From Limonium bicolor (taxonomy: Eukaryota; Streptophyta; Magnoliopsida; Caryophyllales; Plumbaginaceae), in assembly GCA_023374045.1 (NCBI GenBank), contig CM041779.1, positions 300,586,167-300,650,166 of the forward strand: a DNA stretch of 64,000 nt, read 5' to 3'. Made by a program: the position numbers and the translations under genes. This document shows, piece by piece, positions 32,101 to 43,839 of this stretch (its first letter is position 1; every line of letters starts with the position of its first letter). The notes under the pieces are model-generated. The model ran no database searches. It had not been told where the DNA came from and saw only the letters and a program-made list of their open reading frames with translations.

Positions 32101-34469
32101 TTAATGAAATTAATATAAGGAGGGTACTCACATAAAAAGTGTGACAAACTATAAATAAATGGGATTTATAAACTAAGGTACTTATGTAATAAACCTTAGG
32201 AGTTGTAAATGTACAACATAAAATGTTACTCATGTTAGGATAATAATCTTAATATAAGTTGTACAATATGATACAACTAATGGGAATAACCATCTAATAG
32301 GAGATGATAAAAAGTAACATAAAATATAAGAGTTTATGAACTCATGGGAATTACCTACGTGGTAAATATATACATACACAAGAATAATGTATATAAGGTG
32401 GATATATATTTTGGTTGAAAACCATATGATTTAATGGTGGTGGTTATTTAAAAAAAAATAATAAATATAGTTACGAACTATAAGTTATGAGTTTTGGAAG
32501 CAAATATTATTTGCTAAAGATAAAGGGATTATACAACATGTCGAATTATGAAGGATGGTGGGAAAATAAAACAATATGAAAGAGAATACAATAAAAAAAT
32601 GATACAATAAGAAAAAGAATATAATATAATATAATCATGCATGCATACATGCAACTATGGGTTACGTACCTAACTAGATGTGGATAAGATTAAAAAGGAA
32701 ATAGTGAATTAAACTTAACAGTTGGGATAGTTTGACGTACGCGTTTTAAGTAACAAAACCGACTGTTTTAGAGAAACCCGTAACGAACAACTGTAGAAAA
32801 CAGGGGTGAACTGTCGGGGTTGCTTATTATTCGGAAATACCGGATGTAGTTAGTCATGGAGACTGACTTATAGTTTTATTACCGTTTAGAGTGTACTTCT
32901 GACAAGGACGCTTGACGAGCTAACGGACTACACGGAGCGTAGGATCTTGCTGATTCATACTCCACCGTAATACAATCAGGTGAACGGTATGTAAAGGGGT
33001 TTGCCGAGTTGACCTAAGGTTGCTCCTTGGGCTCGGATTTGGTTGATATAACTTGTGTGTTATATGTGTGGATACATATATGTGAGTGTGCTACTGCATA
33101 ATTATTTATGCACGAGCGTCCTACGGGACTAACACTACGTCGACTATAGATGACTTATATAAACATACATATGCGTTGTGATGACATGACGGTTACTTGA
33201 TATAATACCATGATATTAATATTAGTATATGGTAACCTAAGTAAAACACTTAGGGACGAGTCAACATTGTCGGTCTCTAGAGCATGGATCTCTAACATAA
33301 GTATAACCTAGATGACTTCTAGGTATGCGTGACCCATTGGGCCGCTGGTTAATAAATATATTCTCCATAAGACTAAGAGCATATCTTGAACAACATGAGA
33401 GAGTGATGGTATGAGATTGAGGTGAGGAATCCCGGTGGTTACGAACACTTGGTTGCGCATTTGTGATCACTGAGGGGTTTCCTAATTGGATTCCGCTCCA
33501 GGTTATATCCAACGAACCCAAATAGGTTTGTGGATCAGGTGGCTACGGCCTTTTTATGGACGTCTTACGAGACATAAGTGAGTCAGGGGCCTCCGGACCT
33601 CTGGCGAAATGAGCACCTTTGTGTGTACGGGGGACTACTGTCCATGGTGAGGTTATCGGGGTCCTAACATGACGCCCTACTGACATTAATTAAACATGGT
33701 TGGATGGAGCCTACAAGGCTAAGGTAAATAACTATGGGAACTGTACGCACAGCGAATGTACATTGTACATATGGATGGGGCTTGAAAGCCAAACTAAAAT
33801 AAATTGACAGTGGATGGTGAACACCACGGCGATTGTACATTGTACAAAATATTGTTGTTATTGCTCGACACGTTCGGTATACAAATGTGTTTGAAATATT
33901 CTATGAATGTTTGGTTTGGATGGATGATTAATGTTTATGAATATTTGGATGGTTGATTATGTATATTATACATTTATGCTTCAGTTTTGATTATAACTGT
34001 AAAAAGGAAAAGCATGAAACCAATCTAATAATAAGATGGTTAAAATGACAAGTGACCATTAGGGTCCAGGCCCGGCATACTCAGCGTCTATCGCTGATAC
34101 TACACCATTTCAGGTTGTTGATCATTGTCGGAGCTGAAGAGCAGGAACAGGGTAATTGGAGATGTTGTATAGAAATGATGGTTGTATGGTCTTATGGTAA
34201 GGTTGTGTATTTTTCAGGATTGGGTAGATGCTCACTTGTCGATGTTTATGATTTGTGGATAGTGTGATGTATAGGAATTCTCGTTATCACTGCGGTTAGT
34301 AGTTTGTATTTTTGGAAGTTGGATGTGGTTGGGCTACGTTGCTCGCATGGGCGAGTAATGGCCGGTGACACCCGTGTGAGTTTTGTAATTGTTATTATTT
34401 TTCCGCTGCGAGACGTTTTATTATTGCTACGTGAGGGATTATATCGTGATTATGGAGAGGGGTGTTACA
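29137..34469 (+). repeat. Element B 3' LTR, full length (5.33 kb)
   Basis: Near-identical to 19147-24505. Most differences from the 5' LTR are losses or gains of one or two bases in short runs; substitutions are few. It ends GGGGTGTTACA at 34469, followed by the target duplication GTAAG (34470-34474). The candidate 3' splice site recurs at about 34113. Confidence 0.93.
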
Positions 34470-37400
34470 GTAAGTATTAGCTATCTTCTAATCTGAGTAT
34501 ACCAATTTACAGCTGTTTTAGTATCTCTTTTAACACTCTTTGCCTACTGTAAATACAGGCCGAGAGTTAACATTGTATACCTTGGTGTTCTAAGGTAAAT
34601 TTACCTTGAAAATGACATTAACATCTTATGGTTAGATCTTGCTTGGAGACTAATCATGCCTAATTGCTGTTTGAAAACATGTAAACTAAGCTGTGGAAAA
34701 TAGATCTCCATACAGCCGTGGCCAAACAAGGCTTATATAGGCAAAAACAAGGTATTACATCACTTAAACCTTCACTTGGTATATTAATATGTGCGTACAT
34801 ATTTATATAAATTGTGCCGTGAGTGAACAAGTATTTAAGGTCTTATTTTAACCTTGAGTGATTAAGGAATGGTTTAGTAAATTTTATAACAAATTAATTC
34901 GACTTATGTCAAATTTATAGACTATATGTGGAAAATTGGTAAATAAATAAAACATATGTGTAAAGGGCGAGAGTTAAGGCTTTTATGCGGACACTTATGT
35001 GTAATTTTATTTATAAGCCAATGTTTGGTAATAAGGCCATGTACTTTAGGCCATTTTATTTATGCATTTATAAGCTTTTAATTAAGTTTAGGTGCTAAAT
35101 ATGCATACCACATATATTATTGGGGGCTAGTGTAATTAAATTAAAATTTGGGGGCTATAAAAGGATATAGCCTAAAATTGGAGATTGTAGAGGAGTTTAT
35201 AAAAATTAAAGATTGTATAAAGTTTTGGGGTTAAATGGTAATTTATGAAATTTATGGGTGTAAACGTGATATGATAGAAATTAATGGTCAAGGAAATATT
35301 AAGATGGTCAGCCTTGACCATATGGTAGGTTTTGACCAAATTAAATAAGTTAGATAACTTATTTAAGGTTTTATAACAAGTTATGAATTTAATTGTAACA
35401 ATTTTTATAACATATGTGGTGAATATGTTATTACCGAAAATAAAGGGTGTAAAATGGTATTATAAACACCCATGGGCTATTAGGAATTTATTGAGTTGAT
35501 TTTGGAATAGAATGAACTATATGATAATATATAGTTTATTATGTCATTATGACACTTTGAAATAAAAGATGTGGTGGAATGGTAATAACCGATTATATAT
35601 GGGTTAGTAAGGGTAATTTATAACCCTTTGGTGAAAATTGGTGATTTTTTAGATATTATATAAGTATTTAATGAGATATGTGTATAATATATGGTTTCAA
35701 TGTTATTATCAAACTATATGTTATAAATTGGGCCAAATGACAATTATAGAATAATATGGGTCTGTTCGGAATTTACAAAAAATAAACATAGGTTATATCA
35801 TTTTATAAGTTAAAATGTTATATTTTATGAGAGATATTAACATGGTATAAATAATGGGGTGAATTTGTAAATAAAGGAGAGCATGGTATATGAAAAGAAT
35901 ATGGTTTTTATACGGTGCCCATGCGGCAATAATAAATAGTTTTGCATAAAAACTATATGTTATAAATTAAAGGGAATAAAAATATCATAATATTATGATA
36001 TTAGTACATGGCATAACATTACATAATGTTATGTGGTCAAATAGAATTTAAATAAATTCAAGGGCTGTACCGAAATATTAGAGGTGGAAAATGAACCTAG
36101 ACTAAGTCTATATGTATAAAATGTTATAACAATTATTTGTTAGATGGAATTAATAAAGTAAGAATAGTCACATTAAGTAATGTGACAAACTATAAATAAA
36201 TAGGATTCTAAACCAAGGAATTTGTTACTTAAACCTTGGGAGTTGTCAAGATACAACATAAAATGTTACATAATATTAGGATAATAATCTTAATATAGGT
36301 TGTACAATATAGTACAACTAAAGGGAAAAGGCATCTAGTAAAAGATGATAAAAATGTAAACATATAATACAAGAATTTATAACTCATGGAATTACCTTAT
36401 GGTAAATATATATATAAATACCAGAAAAATGTATATAAGAATGAATATATACTGGTAGAAAACCATGTATTAAAATGGGTGGTGGAAAAATAAACCTTAG
36501 GAAAAATAAATACTAAGGTGAGATGTATAATAATGATTAAGATTATACATGCAATATAGTGACAAGCTATACAATGTACAAATGTGTATTAAATTACATG
36601 TGGTAACAAAAACGTTTAAAGTTAAGTATATTAATATACTCGACGTAACCACGCAAGCAAATGACGTTGTTCCAAACCCCGAGCTAAACCGAAAACCCGA
36701 CAAACGTTACAGTTAGTAACGGGGAATAAACCGGGTTGGATTAGTAATGGTACGGGGGTACCGTAGTGTGTTGTTAGTATGAGATGCTGATGCATAGTGT
36801 GATGCATATTGATAGTTGTTAGAGACGACACGAGGAGCATCGGATCTAGCTGAATCATACTCCACCGTAATACAATCAGGGTGAACGGTATGTTATTTAT
36901 GTGGCTTGATTGTCTCTGAGGATTTCCTCAGTTTAGACATTGTGTGAAAATTTGTGATAAGATCGAATGTCTGTTTGTGTGAAGTAATATGCTTGAGTTG
37001 TATTAATGCTGCTTTATTATTACTGTCGTACGATAACAGTACCGTTCGTATATATGAACATATTATAAACGAACTAGCGGCAATGATGCTATCTTATATG
37101 TGTAATATAAGTAACGTAAGTAAAACGTTGTAAGCATCAGAATAATAAGATATATATTCTATCTGAGACTTATATACGGAGCATTGGCCGCATTAACGCC
37201 GCTCTCGTATCTAACCCTGGATTCCGAGTCGACATACTCTGGATTGGACTAACGCCTTAGTCTGTTGTGTTAAGAAAATAATAAAACGATGCGATGGTAT
37301 AGAGATAAGTTTATCAAGGAGGATGTGACTCTTACTGTGAACTGTGATCCATTAACGATACTAGGATACCGTGTGGTAAACCGTAAGTATCAGGATAAAT

Positions 37401-38345
37401 TTCCAAACGAACTACAGATTGTTCGTAGGTCGGGACTCTACCGCTGGAGTGGCTACTGCCGTGGGTGACCGCCATAAGAGATGGGTAACTTAGAGACACG
37501 TCGTTCTAACGAGACGTTGTCATTAGACATGACTGAACAATTATGAACGACTATATCAACTCGTACATTAGGCGAACATTATTTGGGCTTGCATGCCAAA
37601 GATGAGGGTTTATACTCGTTTATAATTCTCGTTGTTTTGCCTTGTTGTTCATTGGTTGTGCTTTGTGGTTATGTGTGGTATGATGGTGGATTGTTTGGTC
37701 GAGTGAGTCACCGAACTCAATTATGAACGGTTAAGTGTTTGTTGGAATGGAGTCTCTGTACTCCTATAAGCGTTGTGCGCTTCAGTGGTTTATTACGATG
37801 CGATGTGTGAAGCCGGGGTCTTGTTAGTTATTTGAGGTTTACTGCAATATATATTGTTGCTTTACAGTTTTACATTAAAATACTTGCATGAAAATGAATT
37901 GCATGCTCTCGACCAAATAACTGAGGGTCCGAGGGGGCATGACAGTCATGTAGTAACATACTCAGCAGGGGCTGATTCCATACCACAAACAACCATTTTT
38001 GCAGGTATGCAGCTTCCGGTGTCAGCAAAGAGAGGGACGCGCGGGTAGTTTAATTACAGTTATTTAAATATGCACTGTTGCATTTTGATACGAACTTAGA
38101 AACGTGTATAGGATTGGGATACTTAGAACGCTCACTGTGAATGTATCTTATATTGGTTTGGGAAAGTTAGATCTATCTCTTGTTGTCACTGCGAGAATGT
38201 TTCGTATTTAAGAGTATATCAGGAAGCACGTTATTACTCGTATAGGAGAGTAAGAACGGTGACACCAGTAGTTCAATTGTTGAGATTACCGCTGCGATAT
38301 ATTGTTAGGTAAGATGTTTAGGAGCCGATTAGAGTAGGGGTTACA
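34470..38345 (+). repeat. Element D 5' LTR, second part
   Basis: Begins with the duplicated GTAAG, then continues the D LTR (TATTAGCTATCTTC) and ends GTAGGGGTTACA next to a primer-binding site. It matches 44964-48744. With 18014-19146 the LTR is about 5.0 kb. It keeps two segments missing from the 3' LTR (see the deletions at 37290-37440). No gene is seen. Confidence 0.9.
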
Positions 38346-38349
38346 AAAG

Positions 38350-38368
38350 TGGTATCAGACGCTCTGAT
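38350..38368 (+). promoter_or_regulatory. Primer-binding site of element D (shortened)
   Basis: TGGTATCAGA matches the tRNA-Met site for 10 nt. Compared with B, the nine bases after it are missing, leaving a short hairpin ATCAGA / TCTGAT with loop CGC. Confidence 0.8.
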
Positions 38369-38550
38369 GACAAGAGATAGTAGGATTTATACAGTGAGCA
38401 TAGGTTTTGGGAATACGGGAAACGTTGTGAGGATACGTGACCTTGCGGGTTGATGCAATGCTTAAAGCTTGTACACCATAGCCGTGGAGGCACTTCAATA
38501 ATAAATGACCGAGACTACGGTATTAGACCGAGTAAAGGTCTACCGTCCTC

Positions 38551-38760
38551 TTGACTTATGTCAGAGAGAGTCAGGGTAACAGGGTACTACTAGGAAGAAC
38601 ACGGAGCAGCAGAAGGTGTGAAGGTCCAGCAACCCCAAGTAAACGCGAAGATGGTATGAACCGCTCGCACTCGATGGGAGAACATCCCGGGAAATTTGCA
38701 ATGGTACCCCACCCGCCGCAGCCCGTAACTCGAGTGATATCTAGTGAGATAATGAAATGA
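38551..38760 (+). pseudogene. Element D gag N-terminus remnant
   Basis: It starts about 200 nt after the LTR, where B gag starts. The nucleotides resemble the first gag codons of B (ATG with a tract of GT/AG codons, GGTACTACTAGG, and later CACCCGCCGCAGCCC for HPPQP), but the frame is broken several times and the gag core is absent. The 69-codon open frame here is not a functional protein. Confidence 0.5.
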
Positions 38761-39388
38761 GAAACACCACGGAGATAACTCTCCTGATCGGAAAGACCGA
38801 TGTGGATACTAAAAGGATTATGTTAAAGGTAGAAAATAAGACTTTGTGTTTTGATGTAATGTTTAGGACCGGGGGTCCTGGTAATGACGTAATGTCTACC
38901 ATACGAGTATGAGATAAATAATAGACCGAGTTTGAGGGAGAAACTCCTGTAGGACTAATGGGGCTAGCTTGCTATAAGCAAGGCACACCCTGTCTTACAT
39001 CCAGGAAGCACCGATGGTGCGCTTGGGGAGAAAAGAGGTAGAAACGGCGAGTATGATTAGTTATGATATATGTAACGGACGGAATGGATGACCTTATAGA
39101 AGTCTCACCCAAAGCGAGTAACTCTAAAACCCATGCAACACTGAAGGTTCAAGATGGCCCGACGTGCGTGAGGAGAGATCAAGAGAACTGTAGAAACAAG
39201 AACTCGCTAAGTTGCTATCATGCAACAACCTCGTGAGGAAAGTAAGAACTTATACTATGGTAAACTTGTGGGAACGAGTGCGGGAGTGAGACTGTATTAA
39301 TTTGAACAAGAACTCTTGACTAGAACAGGAACCCGATTAGGGAATAAACACCGCACTGACAACCGTATGGTGGCCCAGCCTGCATGGT

Positions 39389-39464
39389 GCACTTGCCACT
39401 ACAAGTGCCACATTAACCAAAGCATTGAAATTCAACCTGCCTTGCGCACTTGCTACAACAGTGC
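39389..39464 (+). other. Paired GCACTTGC hairpins, element D
   Basis: GCACTTGC ... CAAGTGC (39389-39408) and GCGCACTTGC ... AGTGC (39444-39464), in the same order and spacing as in B (CTGCATGG before the first, CTGCCTTGCGC before the second, GCAGCGAC after). Confidence 0.6.
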
Positions 39465-42287
39465 AGCGACGGTAAACTAACCCTAAAGGACGTGGTGGTC
39501 CAGGCGGTTACCAATAAACACTAAATCTAATGTAAGTTCGTAATGCAATAAAGCAGGACACAGCCTTCTTAAGGGCATGGGTACGAGACCCTTGGGTTTG
39601 AGGTCGATAAAACCTCGGGAAGACCTAGCCGGTCTGACCACTAAAACCTGAAAATAATACACCATTTAGTAGAATATTAAAAGGGGCGTAAATGAGAATA
39701 ACAATAATTAGTGCCTACAGTCTAACCCCAGTGCCGGTATGGACATTAAACGTCAATCATTACGGTGGGGAGTGACGGGTCTTCAGACCAGCATAACCAT
39801 ATTTAGAGAGTGTGTGACACTCGTGGTTAACCACTACCATTGAACATTGCCAGAGGGCTGCAAGAAGTGAGCTATACGAGTCAGGACTTAAAAAAAATAA
39901 TAATAATTAATAGGCAGATGTGAACGTGCAATAAAAAGGGGCCGATGTAATGCCCGCACCACTCACGCCGGTGGTACTGTTGATCCATTATGCTGCTAGA
40001 CTCCCGTATGGAGGGCAGTGGATATAAACTGAAAAGTGAAAATTGCCTGATGACGGAAGATACCGTTACCTCAAAGAGGATGGAGGAAATATAGTTGAAT
40101 AAGAGTAAGGACTACACAAGAAGGGAATGATTAGTAGAAACCACTAAGTTGTGGTATCCAATTGTGACCTCAGGAGGAAAGTATTAGAACCACCAAGAAT
40201 AAATTAAATAACAAGACTAATCATTTACTATCAGAATAAGTAATGAGCCTGAGTATCGTATGGCATAGGCCTACAGAGGGATACCTTAGTACCACCAAAA
40301 TGATCCAAAACTAGGGGAAAAAGGGTGATGAATCACAAGTACTGATTAATATCAGACTAACGGGACTGTCGTAAGATAGGGAAACACGAGGTGTCAACCT
40401 TTATCATGGAGTCCGAAACACAATAAGGTGTAACCCAATGGATTGGGTGGAGTTCGAATACTGAAAACTCGTATCGGAGGGCGTTAACAGCCTAGGAGTG
40501 AATGGGAGAGGTAATAAGTAGTTACTGATCCCCACTCACAAATACCAGATGACGAGCATGTGGAAACCAGAATTAGGGCGATAAGTCGCAAACACCTATC
40601 TTAGAGAAAGCAAGGAAATACACATTAATAAAGGAAACCATAGAACCTAATATTAGGGCCATTCTGACATTAAAGGTTAAGAATTGGCAGCATAGTTACT
40701 CAAACATAAATTACCGAGACTAAGAGTACGATAATCACCGGGTACGAACGCTACGAGTGCACTAAACGAGACATGGGACGACCGCACTCCTAGGAGCTTG
40801 TGGGCCTGACAAACTATATTAAGTTAGTTGGGTAAGTAGTAATGTATCAGTATGGTACCCCATGCATGTAAACGAGTAGTGTAAGGACCCAGGAGGTAAT
40901 CAACTCTGTGTCTAAGTCAACGAATGGGATCCTGACTAGGTAAACCATGTAATGACGAGAGAGATCTCAGTCAAACTAGCAAGGTTAGGAAAATCAAGGG
41001 TAGCTTGATAATAAGGTGACATAAGGTCGCAACTCCACAATGGAGGAGTCAGAACATAAGTTTTACGGATTTTAGTAAACGAGGAAACTAAGGCCAATTT
41101 AATGGTAATGGCAAGTCGAACCCATGAATGAGAAGAGGAATTGTGGTATCTAAGGAAGTTACATTAGAGAAACCTTTGTGATAATAGATGCTACCCAAAA
41201 AGGGGCACAGAGAGAGTTATACCACGCGCTGAGGGCGCTGCGATGATGTCGCATTAAATAATAATAACCACATGCTCAAGCCATAAAACGTTAGTATACT
41301 AGTACCAATTAGGGTTGAACAAATAATGAATACCAAGCTAAAACCCACAGTCGTATTGTATATTTACAACAGACGAAGGGCAAAGCGAGCATTACAAGAG
41401 ATACGCTAAGCTGGAGATTAGATACTCCATGCAAACCGCAATGGCGGATAACCGTCCAATCGACTGGTACATGGTACACAACAAGCGACCATTATAATGA
41501 CTGTTAACCGAATTATGCTGGTGAGAATTAGAAGGTAGAAGATCAAATAAACAAATGGATTCCCCTAATCGAGAAGAGGGATGAACCATATATGTGGATA
41601 CTAAAATACTAACACACGAGGGATACGAGTTCACACTAACAAAAGCGGACCTACAAGGTACCCAAAGAACGAACCCATTCTAGAGAGATAACTTGGAGTC
41701 ATGAGGCGCCAGTTAAATGCGCATATCAGACTCGTCTTAATATTTTAGAGACAACTATTGCAAGCACTAGGTGCTAGAGCATAGCTCGACAACCCTTATA
41801 CCGAAGGTTAGTTCGGTAGGGTGGCATGAACTCATGGGAATATACCATGAGCATGTATAGAATTCAGAAGGGCTGGATAGAATGGCTAGTTTAAAAAATA
41901 AGCGTGTGCGACTAACGATACTCCATAATTATGGAAGACCGTGTAGGAAACACCGTCACGTGGAGTTGAAACCAATATGAAATTACCACCTAAATGGGCA
42001 AACTAACCATATAGTAGTTGGGCAGACTGCTTGCGGAGCGAGTGGGCCCATATTGCTTAGGTTTGACGTACCTAGCAGGTTTGGGGAAAACAAATGATGT
42101 TTTTACATCTCCAGATCAAACCGTATATGAATATACATACACCTAACCGAGATAGGCGGTATAGCAGGAGGGGCTGAAGCCCGCCCCTATAGAAAAGGGG
42201 TAATGAAATATGTAGCACATTAGTGCACGAATAATTCCACTGGAATGGAACACCTTGAACTTATTACTTCACGATGATATATTCGTA

Positions 42288-42324
42288 GATTACGTGGGCG
42301 TAATCATTTTTAAGGGGGGTAGAG
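42288..42324 (+). other. Second (internal) polypurine tract with hairpin, element D
   Basis: Perfect hairpin GATTACG / CGTAATC, loop TGGG (42288-42305), then ATTTTTAAGGGGGGTAGAG. It is about 1.5 kb upstream of the terminal tract. Confidence 0.7.
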
Positions 42325-43109
42325 CGATTTCACACACCTAAAATATACCGTACGTAGGGGTACGTAGCGCATGGTACACATGCTGCAAACTATTATTGTA
42401 CGTAGAGTACAAGTGTTATGATTGTGTTATATTACTTGAGGTAATATTATGATGTATTATGTGTATGAATATATATATATATTTTAGTTCGCATTAGTTG
42501 TGGTGAATAGAAAAAGGAGAACAAATAGAATGTTCTTATCCTATTTCCGATTATTATGCAAACGTTGCGAACATTAAAACACATAAACGCCTAACTTGTT
42601 AGCTCCAGTTGAGAGTTCAAGTAGGTCTATCTGGTAGCTTCTATGGGAGATGTCAAATGGAAGGAGTAGAAAACTCCATACTATATGATTTGTGACTCGG
42701 TATGAAACCGATTGTTGGAATGCGATGAGTGAGTCGGCATGAGACCGATGTGTAACCTAGTGGAGGTAAAACCTCTAGGAATTGTACGAATAATTATAAG
42801 TTGAAAGAACTTGGTATATGGTTAGGATACATGATCCTAGATGCCAATGACTAGATTAATTACACTAGTTGACTTGTGTATCTATGAACACAAGGTGGCA
42901 AATATCAAGAGGAAACAAGATTAGAAATGGATAAAACAATTGATTGATTGAAATTGACGTGGGAAGTTGAACTTGATCCTGGTCCGATCAAGGGAAACCG
43001 AACACAAATTGAGGTGAGAGATAGTTCAACACTGACGCTGACCACGTCGGGGTTGAATACTCTCGAAACTTCCTACAAGTGGACACAGATATGAATAAAA
43101 TTGGAATTT

Positions 43110-43320
43110 AGGGCGTCACTCGAGGAGCCGTGGACCGTGGAGTCCTTCGTCATTAGACCGGTGTATCTGCGAGTGACATCACCCAGAGAGCCGTGGACCG
43201 CAGAGCCCTTTGTCATTAGACCGGTTGTGTGTGTGGGTGACTAAGGAAATAAGGTGCTACTGTCCGAGGAGCCGTGGACCGCAGTGTCCTTCGTTATTAA
43301 ACCGGTGTGTCCGCGGGTAG
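43110..43320 (+). repeat. Short tandem array in the D interior
   Basis: Three degenerate copies of a unit with the words GAGGAGCCGTGGACCG, TCCTTCGTCATTAGACCGG and GTGTCCGCGGGT, spaced 70-95 nt apart. Confidence 0.7.
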
Positions 43321-43501
43321 TAGACGTTGGCTGGGGTGGGGATCGTCAAGTCCTGGTCTTTAAGACTGCTTCCCTGTGAACTGTCAACGTTAACTATATG
43401 TGCACACATACATGTGGAATGATGTGTGGGTATCCTCGCGAGATACTAACATGTAGATAGGGATGCATGGAGTATCCCTTGCAAACACCTTTGAGTACTT
43501 T

Positions 43502-43600
43502 ATGAGTTTTGCACCTTGTCTAGTGCTGTGTACCATGAGTTTTGCACCTTGTCTAGTGCTGTGTACTATGAGTTTTGCACCTGGTTGAATATATATATAG
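43502..43600 (+). repeat. 33-bp tandem repeat in the D interior
   Basis: Three copies beginning ATGAGTTTTGCACC at 43502, 43535 and 43568. The first two are near identical; the third diverges after the start. A relic (GTGCACCTTGTTTAGTGCT) follows at about 43633. Confidence 0.8.
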
Positions 43601-43803
43601 TACCGCTGAGTACTTTTGTGGATGAATTGGATGTGCACCTTGTTTAGTGCTATGAAACGAATGAGCTTATACCATGAGTTTGGCTATTTGATATATGCTG
43701 TATGTATAGAATAGGTCTGAACCTAGTGGGAGTTACTCCCTAGCAATGGACTGTTTGGTTACTTAGTGGAACTTGATTCCTTAGGTGAACTGTAGAGGTT
43801 TAA

Positions 43804-43839
43804 GGACTTCGGGACGAAGCCTTTTTAAGGGGGGTAGAC
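43804..43839 (+). promoter_or_regulatory. 3' polypurine tract with hairpin, element D
   Basis: Hairpin with core CTTCG / CGAAG and outer GG / CC around a bulged A (43804-43821), loop GGA, then TTTTTAAGGGGGGTAGAC and the LTR start. Confidence 0.85.

Larger units (their letters stand above)
38346..43839 (+). mobile_element. Element D internal region, noncoding (LARD-like)
   Basis: About 5.5 kb without a readable gag or pol. A decayed gag start is recognisable at 38551-38760. Shared noncoding marks are the paired hairpins (39389-39408, 39444-39464), the conserved block (40772-40915), the internal polypurine module (42288-42324) and the terminal one (43804-43839). Two small tandem arrays lie at 43110-43320 and 43502-43600. 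The open frames at 39483, 41392 and 43390 (minus strand) have no family features. Confidence 0.82.
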
